From: Thermoproteales archaeon
Lineage (GTDB): Archaea > Thermoproteota > Thermoprotei > Thermoproteales > Thermocladiaceae
DNA length: 5,435 nucleotides
NCBI GenBank assembly: GCA_027068725.1
Contig: JAMOMD010000451.1
Location: 1-5,435 of the forward strand
Direction of reading: 5' to 3'
The translations under genes and the position numbers were made by a program. The stretch's first letter is position 1; every line of letters begins with the position of its first letter. The notes beneath the pieces were generated by a model, which saw only the letters and a list, made by a program, of their open reading frames with translations, did no database searches and was not told the origin of the DNA. Shown piece by piece: positions 1 through 4,950 of this stretch.

Positions 1-102
1 GCGTCAATAGCCGACGAGATTGGTAAGCGCTTTCCAAACATTAACAAGGTAGTATTTGTCGACGAGTTTGAGATAAAGAGACAGGCACAGCAGCAGTCCT
101 GA
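1..102 (+). CDS. C-terminal fragment of an unidentified protein (5' end outside window)
   Basis: The first forward frame is open from base 1 to a TGA at 100-102 and encodes the last 33 residues of a protein. The visible tail has a short amphipathic helix, then a hydrophobic strand-like VVFVDEFEIKR, and ends in a polar run rich in Gln (QAQQQS). This suggests the last helix and strand of a compact alpha/beta domain plus a disordered end. I do not recognise the family and give no function. It lies 65 bases before psmB on the same strand. Codon use (AGA, ATA, GTA) matches the genes that follow, so it is probably a genuine gene end and not a chance open frame, although a 33-codon open stretch alone is weak proof. 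Confidence 0.55.
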   Translation, partial: ASIADEIGKRFPNINKVVFVDEFEIKRQAQQQS

Positions 103-121
103 AGTTCTTCATAACATACCA

Positions 122-140
122 TTTTCCTTAAATACTTGAG
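122..140 (+). promoter_or_regulatory. TATA-box promoter of psmB
   Basis: TTAAATA at 128-134 is preceded by a T-rich stretch (122-125) and CC, in the place of a BRE. Its first T is 40 nt before the ATG at 168. With the usual archaeal spacing, transcription would start near 155-160, leaving a leader of about ten bases. No Shine-Dalgarno-like sequence precedes the ATG, which agrees with a short leader. The T run may also help end transcripts of the upstream gene. Confidence 0.55.
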
Positions 141-167
141 CAGGTCACTGTGACTTTACGATAAGTC

Positions 168-854
168 ATGTTTCCTAGACTACCGCGCTTACCAGTAGAT
201 CTACAGAATGTTAATGATGGTAGGTTACCGAGACTTGAGACAGGTACCACAACTGTGGGAATTGTCACTAAGGAAGGTGTTGTACTTGCTACAGATAAGA
301 GAGCAACAGCAGGCTACTTCATTGCTAACAAGAACGTGAAGAAGATCTGGAAAATTGATGAGCATGTTGCTGCAACAATGTGCGGCTCAGTGGCTGATGT
401 TCAGAAGCTTCTAGATCTGTTGACTAGGTTTGCACGTCAGCACAAGGTTGAGACAGGTAGACCTGTGCTAATTAGATCACTCGCGAATTATGCTAGTCTG
501 ATACTATTCTCAAGCAGACCCTTCATCCTAGTTGTGCACATAATTCTCGGAGGCGTAGATCCTGAAGAAGGTCCAATACTGTATGCACTTGACTGGTTTG
601 GAACAATGACTAGAGAGGACAAGTACATGGCTACGGGAAGTGGCTCGCCAATAGCATTTGGCGTGCTTGAGGATAACTATAGGGACGACTTGACAATCGA
701 TGAGGCTGTGCAGATTGCTGTACGTGCAGTTCGTGCTGCAATGATGCGTGATCCGGGGTCGGGAGAGGGTGTGATTGTTGCAACAATAACGAAGGAGGGC
801 TATAGAGAACTTCCTGAAGATTATGTAAACAAGCTCTTGACAAAAAGTATATAA
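168..854 (+). CDS. psmB: Proteasome beta subunit, catalytically complete
   Basis: This is a subunit of the 20S core particle, which degrades unfolded or tagged cytoplasmic proteins inside an alpha7-beta7-beta7-alpha7 barrel. The 228-residue precursor has a 26-residue propeptide ending at G26-T27, the classic self-cleavage site (ETG/TTTVGIV). With T27 as mature Thr1, D43 and K59 fall exactly on catalytic positions 17 and 33. The later conserved Ser/Asp/Ser set appears as S158, D195 and S198, shifted by a three-residue insertion. Mature position 45 is M71, the residue linked to chymotrypsin-like S1 pockets in beta5-type subunits. Thermoproteota usually encode two beta subunits, one of them poorly active or inactive; all key residues are present here, so this looks like an active one (inference). 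No alternative in-frame ATG, GTG or TTG lies between residue 1 and T27, so the long propeptide is forced by the sequence. It sits directly upstream of aCPSF1, a conserved archaeal pairing. Confidence 0.96.
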   Translation: MFPRLPRLPVDLQNVNDGRLPRLETGTTTVGIVTKEGVVLATDKRATAGYFIANKNVKKIWKIDEHVAATMCGSVADVQKLLDLLTRFARQHKVETGRPVLIRSLANYASLILFSSRPFILVVHIILGGVDPEEGPILYALDWFGTMTREDKYMATGSGSPIAFGVLEDNYRDDLTIDEAVQIAVRAVRAAMMRDPGSGEGVIVATITKEGYRELPEDYVNKLLTKSI

Positions 855-856
855 CA
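842..856 (+). promoter_or_regulatory. TATA-box promoter of aCPSF1, overlapping the psmB stop codon
   Basis: TATATAA at 848-854 is a near-ideal archaeal TATA box with an A-rich stretch (842-846) upstream. Its last three bases are the psmB stop codon TAA. The first T is 37 nt before the GTG start at 885, which predicts a start site near 874-879 and a leader of under about 12 nt. The gene can thus be transcribed on its own as well as by read-through from psmB. Confidence 0.55.
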
Positions 857-884
857 CGACCAGTCTTTCCTCAATCGACTCTTC

Positions 885-2819
885 GTGCCTTTTAGAGAAG
901 ATATTCAGAAGAAGATCCTAGAGACATTATCTCCACACATTGGAGTAGTCAAGATTGACTTTGAGGGCCCATCCATAGTTGTAATAATAGACAACGCACA
1001 CAAGTACTACACAGAGGGTTGTGATAAGTACATTAAGCAGCTTGCTAAGGAGCTAAAGAAACATCTAATAGTTCGATGTGACGCAAAGGCGAGACTGTCC
1101 AAGACTGAGGCAACTAAGAAGATCAAGGAAATTGTTGAGAATCATGTTGGAAAAGATGCACTAGACAATGTCTACTTTGACGAGCTGGCAGGTGACGTAT
1201 ATGTCTACCTGAAGCGCCCAGTCAGGAACAGGAAGAAGCTTGAGTTAATGATATTTGGAGAGACTGGCTGGAGAGCAATAGTCACGCCAACTGCGTTAGA
1301 GATGGCCAAGAAGTTGCCTAGACAGGAGATCGAGTATGTTCGTCAGGTACAGATAGCAATGGCTAAGGAGAGACATGAGTTCCTACGTGGTCTTGGAAGA
1401 AGGATACACAGGGACCCCATATTCCGGGATACTTATGTCAGAGTCACTGTCCTAGGAGCAGGATTTGAAGTTGGTAGAAGTGCAATACTTGTCGAGACAA
1501 AGGAGAGCACGGTACTACTAGACTGTGGTATAAAGCCAAGCTATCCACATGACGAGTATCCCTTCCTAGACCTGATCGACATTGATAGGCTCGATGCAGT
1601 GATAATATCGCATGCGCACATGGATCATGTTGGTTTTGTCCCGTACTTGTTCAAGTACGGCTACAAGGGCCCAGTCTACATGACAGAACCCACGAAGTAC
1701 CTAATGGAGATCCTGACGTCAGACTACATTGAGCTATGTGAGCGAGAGGGCAAGCAGCCGCTCTTCTCTAAGCGTGACTTGACGATGGCTCTGTACCATA
1801 CCATAACGATAGATTACGAGGACACTACAGACATAGCTCCAGACATCAAGCTCACTCTATATGACGCAGGTCATGAGATAGGCTCAGCAATAGTACATCT
1901 ACACATTGGTAATGGCCTATTCAACATCGTCTACACAGGAGACTTCAAGTACGGACAGACGAGACTTCTCAATGTCGCTAACAGGAAGTTTAAGCGCGTT
2001 GAGCTTCTAGTAATGGAGAGCACTTACGGTGGAAAGAACGATATTCAAGAGCCTAGACAAGAAGCTGAGAGAAGACTGATCGACGTTATTAGAAACACAA
2101 TTGAGCGTGGCGGAAAAGTGCTCATACCTGCCTTTAGCACAGGTAGAGCACAGGAAATTCTGCTAATCCTGAATGAGGCTATTGAGAAGGGGAAGCTTCC
2201 CAAGGTTCCAATATATGTTGATGGAATGATCCTAGAGACGCTAAACGTGCACCTGATGTTTCCAGACTATTTAAACAAGAATGTTCGCGAGCTAATTTAC
2301 GATGGCATAAATCCATTCATGGGAGAGTGGGTCATACCTGTCGAGAGGCCAAAACGACCTGAGAAGAGGTATGAGCAAGTCATGAGCATTGTCAAGGGTG
2401 ATCCCTGCATAATAATTGCGCCACACGGCATGCTGAACGGCGGCCCCATACTGGACTACTTCGTGCACTTGGCAGAGGACGAGAAGAGCACTCTAATCTT
2501 CGTGTCATATCAGGCAGAGAACACGCTTGGGCGTAGAATACTTCAGGGAGAGAGAAAGCTGACAATAAGGTACTACAATGAGGAGGTCAAGGTTGAGCTA
2601 AAGATGCAGGTAGAGAACATACAGGGCTTCTCAGGCCACAGTGATAGAAGACAGCTCTTAGCCTATGTACGTGATCTAGAGCCACAGCCATCTAAGATAA
2701 TGCTTGTTCACGGAGAGCAGAGCAAGATCCTGAGCCTAGCACTAACGATAGAGCTTAGCATGAAGATTCCTGTAATAACTCCAGGAAACCTAGAGAGCGT
2801 TAGGCTAGTACCACCTTGA
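885..2819 (+). CDS. KH-domain beta-CASP ribonuclease aCPSF1 (FttA), transcription terminator
   Basis: This is the archaeal homologue of the eukaryotic cleavage/polyadenylation factor CPSF73. The family cuts nascent or mature RNA at U-rich sites and acts as a general transcription termination factor in archaea. Residues 1-140 form two KH-like RNA-binding domains, the second with a GXXG-type loop GETG (125-128). The metallo-beta-lactamase core starts near 183. Metal ligands are HAHMDH (243-248), H330 (AGHEIGS) and D353 (TGDFKYG). The beta-CASP motifs are E378 (ESTYGG), H585 (FSGHSD) and H609 (VHGE); the beta-CASP insert starts after about 395. All catalytic residues are present and the 644-residue length is normal for the family. 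The start is GTG. It is in the same frame as psmB, and no ATG, GTG or TTG lies between the psmB stop and base 885, so this start is well constrained. The gene is 30 bases behind psmB. Confidence 0.97.
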   Translation: MPFREDIQKKILETLSPHIGVVKIDFEGPSIVVIIDNAHKYYTEGCDKYIKQLAKELKKHLIVRCDAKARLSKTEATKKIKEIVENHVGKDALDNVYFDELAGDVYVYLKRPVRNRKKLELMIFGETGWRAIVTPTALEMAKKLPRQEIEYVRQVQIAMAKERHEFLRGLGRRIHRDPIFRDTYVRVTVLGAGFEVGRSAILVETKESTVLLDCGIKPSYPHDEYPFLDLIDIDRLDAVIISHAHMDHVGFVPYLFKYGYKGPVYMTEPTKYLMEILTSDYIELCEREGKQPLFSKRDLTMALYHTITIDYEDTTDIAPDIKLTLYDAGHEIGSAIVHLHIGNGLFNIVYTGDFKYGQTRLLNVANRKFKRVELLVMESTYGGKNDIQEPRQEAERRLIDVIRNTIERGGKVLIPAFSTGRAQEILLILNEAIEKGKLPKVPIYVDGMILETLNVHLMFPDYLNKNVRELIYDGINPFMGEWVIPVERPKRPEKRYEQVMSIVKGDPCIIIAPHGMLNGGPILDYFVHLAEDEKSTLIFVSYQAENTLGRRILQGERKLTIRYYNEEVKVELKMQVENIQGFSGHSDRRQLLAYVRDLEPQPSKIMLVHGEQSKILSLALTIELSMKIPVITPGNLESVRLVPP

Positions 2820-2833
2820 GCATTCGAACATAA

Positions 2834-2872
2834 TTTTTATAATCTGAGCCAATCCTACTCGCAAGGAGCGAG
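2834..2872 (+). promoter_or_regulatory. TATA box and possible ribosome binding site of lsm
   Basis: TTTATAA at 2836-2842 is preceded by further Ts (T5 at 2834-2838). Its first T is 37 nt before the lsm ATG at 2873, the same spacing as for aCPSF1. A GGAG at 2865-2868 sits four bases before the ATG and could act as a Shine-Dalgarno element in read-through transcripts. Initiation from this TATA box would start close to or inside the GGAG. The T run also lies 15 nt after the aCPSF1 stop codon and may serve as its U-rich 3' end. Confidence 0.5.
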
Positions 2873-3115
2873 ATGTCACGATGCCTAGAAACAGTAGGCG
2901 AGGAAATGAAGAAGGCGCTAAACAAGACGGTGCTAGTAAAGCTCAGGAATGGCGTGGAGCTAAGAGGTAGATTAAGAGGATTTGACCTGCACCTGAACGT
3001 GCTTTTAGACGATGCTGAGGAGCTAATAGACAAGGATGTTATAAAAAGAGGCCTAGTCCTAATCAGGGGAGACACGATAGTTCTCATAAGCCCGCTCGAG
3101 GTCCCGCCCTCCTAG
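2873..3115 (+). CDS. Archaeal Sm-like protein (SmAP/LSm)
   Basis: This is an 80-residue RNA-binding protein of the Sm/Lsm fold, which assembles into ring-shaped heptamers that bind oligo-U and act in RNA processing and turnover. An N-terminal helix (about 3-16) leads into Sm1 (19-51), with the signature G32 and FDLHLN (37-42), where H40 and N42 match the uridine-stacking and uridine-binding residues. Sm2 (61-74) reads LVLIRGDTIVLISP; R65 and D67 are the usual binding residues, but the usual Asn of RGDN is Thr (T68). The Sm1-Sm2 linker is short, as in other archaeal members. ATG 2873 fits the TATA spacing and the GGAG; a later ATG at residue 12 would cut the N-terminal helix. It lies immediately upstream of the eL37 gene, a pairing seen widely in archaea, and downstream of the aCPSF1 nuclease, so RNA-metabolism genes cluster here. 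Confidence 0.95.
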   Translation: MSRCLETVGEEMKKALNKTVLVKLRNGVELRGRLRGFDLHLNVLLDDAEELIDKDVIKRGLVLIRGDTIVLISPLEVPPS

Positions 3116-3145
3116 TTCTTCTAGCAGGAAACACGCGAAGTGTAC

Positions 3146-3162
3146 GAGAAACTTTATAACAT
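3146..3162 (+). promoter_or_regulatory. TATA-box promoter of rpl37e
   Basis: TTTATAA at 3153-3159, preceded by a purine-rich GAGAAAC that could act as BRE, lies 35 nt before the ATG at 3188. It shares the TTTATAA core with the lsm promoter. The predicted transcript would begin about 5-10 nt before the ATG. A pyrimidine stretch (TTCTTCT, 3116-3122) right after the lsm stop codon could be the 3' end of lsm transcripts. Confidence 0.5.
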
Positions 3163-3187
3163 TCTAGTATTTTGAGCAGAGACAGCT

Positions 3188-3376
3188 ATGGTCAAGGGAA
3201 CAACATCGTTCGGTAAGATGAGTAAAGGAAAGACGCACATAAGATGCCCAAGATGTGGAAGACACGCCTATCATGTAAGAAAGAAGTACTGTGCAGCCTG
3301 TGGCTGGGGCAGAAGCAGGAGAATTAGAAGATACTCCTGGCAGAACAAGAAAGTGAACAAGGTAAGGATAAAGTAA
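3188..3376 (+). CDS. rpl37e: Large-subunit ribosomal protein eL37
   Basis: This is a small, very basic zinc-finger protein of the large ribosomal subunit that packs against 23S rRNA. The 62 residues include a zinc ribbon with two CxxC pairs, C20-C23 (CPRC) and C35-C38 (CAAC), separated by eleven residues, followed by the basic GRSRRIRRYSW stretch and a Lys-rich tail. Length and motif order are those of archaeal eL37. The N-terminal MVKGTTSFGKMSKGKTH is also typical, which supports the ATG at 3188 over the internal Met at residue 11. It follows lsm by 72 bases with its own TATA box, and is followed after only 10 bases by an unrelated secreted-protein gene that probably shares its transcript. 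Confidence 0.97.
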   Translation: MVKGTTSFGKMSKGKTHIRCPRCGRHAYHVRKKYCAACGWGRSRRIRRYSWQNKKVNKVRIK

Positions 3377-3386
3377 GGATCTAAAA

Positions 3387-4121
3387 ATGCGTACACTACT
3401 TCTGACAATTCTCGCATCTATTGGAGTTGCGGCACTTCTCATCGCAATAACACAATCAATAATAATGTCAGCACCAGTAACAATAACACACTGGAAATTC
3501 AAGACACGCTCACCTGTGATACTTCTATACGAAAAAGTTACGAGTATTCTCCCAAAGTGCGAGTCATTCTCTGCAATAATAAACACAGGAAAGCATAATA
3601 GTTTATTCGCGGTAGTGCTAGTATCAGGATATACTCTTGCTAGCAATCTAACAAAGTCACACCTTATAGAAGGAATAAAGTTACTATACAATAACGTATC
3701 AAAGCTAGTGATTGTACCATTTGACTTTTCTTCTAAGGAGCTGAAGTTATCCTACCTATTTATACAACTTATTCGTAACAAATCACTAGGCTATGCACTA
3801 ACGCTGATAAACAAGACTAACATGACAAGTCTTGTTAGTAAGTACAAGTTTAATATAACATCAAAAATGTTTAGTAACATAAGTTCGATATCTCACAGTT
3901 TTCTAACATCAATAGCATCATATGGCCTAATGACGAAAATGCAGATTCTCCCATACGAGCTATACTATACTCAGCATAGTTTACCAAAGGCCTTGAGTAT
4001 ATCTCTAGAACCTCTGTTCATAGTATGTAATACTAGAACTAAGGTCTGTGTCGCAACTATGTACAGTAACTTGAGAATAGTGTTAGAGAATGTGAAGACG
4101 CAGGTTCCTATAATAACGTAA
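3387..4121 (+). CDS. Exported or membrane-anchored protein of unknown function, possible degenerate thioredoxin-like fold
   Basis: I do not recognise the family. The 244-residue product starts with R2 and a hydrophobic segment (about 4-27), a signal peptide or N-terminal anchor, with the remainder outside the cell. Seven N-X-S/T sequons (N87, N103, N131, N142, N145, N156, N164) fit a glycosylated archaeal surface protein. There are three cysteines: C58, and C214 and C221 near the end. The predicted order of elements is strand (73-79), helix, strand (107-111), a helix-rich middle (117-185), then EPLFIVC (208-214), strand (219-224) and a last helix. This resembles a DsbA-like thioredoxin fold with P209 as a cis-Pro candidate, but where a CxxC would be expected (about 80-86) there is no cysteine; that assignment is tentative. 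Base content is much lower in G+C than upstream: 15 of 60 at 3841-3900 against 30 of 60 at 2581-2640. It starts 10 nt after rpl37e with no clear TATA box of its own, so co-transcription is likely. Confidence 0.75.
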   Translation: MRTLLLTILASIGVAALLIAITQSIIMSAPVTITHWKFKTRSPVILLYEKVTSILPKCESFSAIINTGKHNSLFAVVLVSGYTLASNLTKSHLIEGIKLLYNNVSKLVIVPFDFSSKELKLSYLFIQLIRNKSLGYALTLINKTNMTSLVSKYKFNITSKMFSNISSISHSFLTSIASYGLMTKMQILPYELYYTQHSLPKALSISLEPLFIVCNTRTKVCVATMYSNLRIVLENVKTQVPIIT

Positions 4122-4138
4122 AATCATGTTATTATAGG
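4107..4138. repeat. Perfect 11-bp inverted repeat across convergent gene ends, possible bidirectional 3'-end element
   Basis: CCTATAATAAC (4107-4117) is followed by a 10-base loop and its exact reverse complement GTTATTATAGG (4128-4138). In + strand RNA the stem could extend by U-G at 4106/4139 and G-U at 4118/4127. The left arm is coding for the + gene, whose stop TAA lies in the loop at 4119-4121. The right arm contains the stop codon of the minus-strand gene (4132-4134). Transcripts from both sides can form the same hairpin at their ends. No T tract follows on either strand, so it is not a classical intrinsic terminator; a role in 3'-end protection or in limiting convergent read-through is inference. 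Confidence 0.6.
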
Positions 4139-4701
4139 GCTCTTAGCGATATTATGAACGTATATTCTAAAATAGCCGCAATGAAGAGCAGTATTACTGT
4201 TATTGTGTATTTGAAAAATCCGTAAATAAGATCCCTTCTGGATAGTTCAAATTTCAGTATCTTCAATGTTAATGTTATCGAGTTCTCGAGTGCAACTGCA
4301 TATGCTAGAAACTCTAGTATTGCATGTGGTAGTAATGTTGTCATCATTATAGTCATTGCTAGACTAAACATTCCAACACTCTGACCGTATGTTGATGCTG
4401 CAATTATTCCCGCATCTCTTCCTGTGTTTATTGTTATCATTATTGTATTTCCTGGACCTATGAAGGGTAGTGTCATCATTGTTGCAAGAACGAGATTATG
4501 AAAGAATATTGCTGTTGGTCCCTGCTGTAGAACCTGTGATAGCAGTTTGTTTAGTACTGTAGTGACTTTCTGTGCGGCTTCAGGATTTGGTTGGTACATT
4601 ACGAAGCTTGTGTATGTAGTAATGATGTATACTAGTATGATGAAGATGTATGCTACAAGTACTCTAATTACAGTTCCTAGTCCTGTCCCTACTTTTTTCA
4701 T
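4132..4701 (-). CDS. SpoIIM/DUF95-family integral membrane protein
   Basis: This 189-residue polytopic membrane protein resembles the SpoIIM (stage II sporulation protein M, DUF95) family. In Bacillus the founding member acts in engulfment-septum remodelling; archaeal members are of unknown role and have nothing to do with sporulation. Hydrophobic segments lie at about 11-35, 65-90, 97-137 (probably two helices) and 163-186. Family hallmarks are FFHNLVLA (66-73) opening the second helix, Gly-rich PFIGPGN (79-85), LLPHAILE (123-130) with its Pro-His and Glu, and a membrane-embedded Glu in the last helix (AAILEY, E179). The first loop is rather short. The first 38 bases overlap the end of the small gene upstream, which suggests one transcript. 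Its last codon region lies inside the inverted repeat shared with the convergent gene. The start at 4701 gives a short basic N-terminus before helix 1; no better start is evident. Confidence 0.82.
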   Translation of the reverse strand: MKKVGTGLGTVIRVLVAYIFIILVYIITTYTSFVMYQPNPEAAQKVTTVLNKLLSQVLQQGPTAIFFHNLVLATMMTLPFIGPGNTIMITINTGRDAGIIAASTYGQSVGMFSLAMTIMMTTLLPHAILEFLAYAVALENSITLTLKILKFELSRRDLIYGFFKYTITVILLFIAAILEYTFIISLRAL

Positions 4702-4909
4702 TCTTCTCGAAATTAGTCCCTGCAGAGCCTACGATTAAGTTTGTCTTTACTTCTAGCTCGACTAGAGAACAGTCGTACATTCTCCTGATCTTTACTATCA
4801 GATGCTCGACGTGCCTGTAGACTTTTAGTCTCTCGATTATTCTATACAGGAACTCTTCGAAGTTTTGAGTATCTGCACGATATTCGAGTACTTCAACGAT
4901 CTCCTTCAC
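4664..4909 (-). CDS. Small 81-residue protein of unknown function upstream of the SpoIIM-like gene
   Basis: This is an unrecognised, charged, soluble protein with no membrane segment or signal. Residues 1-33 look helical and amphipathic (with EEFLYRIIERLKVYRHV at 18-34), then come two strand-like stretches, EHLIVKIRR (35-43) and SLVELEVKTN (48-57). The last 17 residues are polar and basic and lie mostly in the overlap with the next gene, so they may be unconstrained tail. The core suggests a small alpha-beta-beta domain. The start is GTG; an ATG four bases upstream is out of frame and stops after six codons. No other start lies in frame until Met44. A good TATA box lies just upstream at leaderless spacing, which supports both the gene and this start. 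The 38-nt overlap with the SpoIIM-like gene implies co-transcription and possibly a functional link. It could be a spurious frame, but the promoter, compact gene order and strand agreement favour a real gene. Confidence 0.62.
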   Translation of the reverse strand: MKEIVEVLEYRADTQNFEEFLYRIIERLKVYRHVEHLIVKIRRMYDCSLVELEVKTNLIVGSAGTNFEKNEKSRDRTRNCN

Positions 4910-4920
4910 GCATGTTCGAA

Positions 4921-4938
4921 GATTAAATTATTTAAAAG
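4921..4938 (-). promoter_or_regulatory. Promoter of the small gene/SpoIIM pair, leaderless spacing
   Basis: Read on the minus strand, CTTTTAAATA (4938 to 4929) is a strong archaeal TATA box. Its TTTAAATA begins 27 nt before the GTG at 4909, about 8-13 nt closer than the boxes of the plus-strand genes. The predicted start site therefore falls at or next to the GTG, a leaderless transcript. The T run at 4937-4934 also follows the dehydrogenase stop codon by under 20 nt and may mark its 3' end. Confidence 0.55.
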
Positions 4939-4950
4939 GCATTGTTTAAC

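Noticed and set aside
528..857. Minus-strand open frames within psmB
   Set aside because: They are antisense to a clear proteasome gene, with unusual Cys/His-rich composition and no recognisable motif.
2800..3087. Minus-strand open frame opposite lsm
   Set aside because: It is Ser/Phe/Arg-rich shadow coding opposite a confidently identified Sm protein.
3164..3691. Long open frame on the minus strand (175 codons) opposite rpl37e and the secreted-protein gene
   Set aside because: It lies antisense to a certain ribosomal protein gene, has no domain pattern and is Ser/Cys/Val-rich in the way antisense frames often are. The + strand genes explain the sequence.
4637..4643. ATGATGA, a box C-like motif that could suggest a C/D box guide RNA
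   Set aside because: No box D (CTGA) lies at a suitable distance downstream, and the site is inside a coding region on the other strand. Similar ATGATGA strings occur on the minus strand within the same gene by codon use.
4547..4738. Plus-strand open frame opposite the SpoIIM-like gene
   Set aside because: Its hydrophobic look is a by-product of the antisense membrane-protein codons. No promoter or family pattern is seen.
2823..4920. TTCGAACAT upstream of lsm (2823-2831) and, on the minus strand, upstream of the small gene (4920-4912)
   Set aside because: It is a 9-base match at different distances and on different sides of the TATA boxes. Two copies in 5.4 kb could be chance and do not support an operator call.
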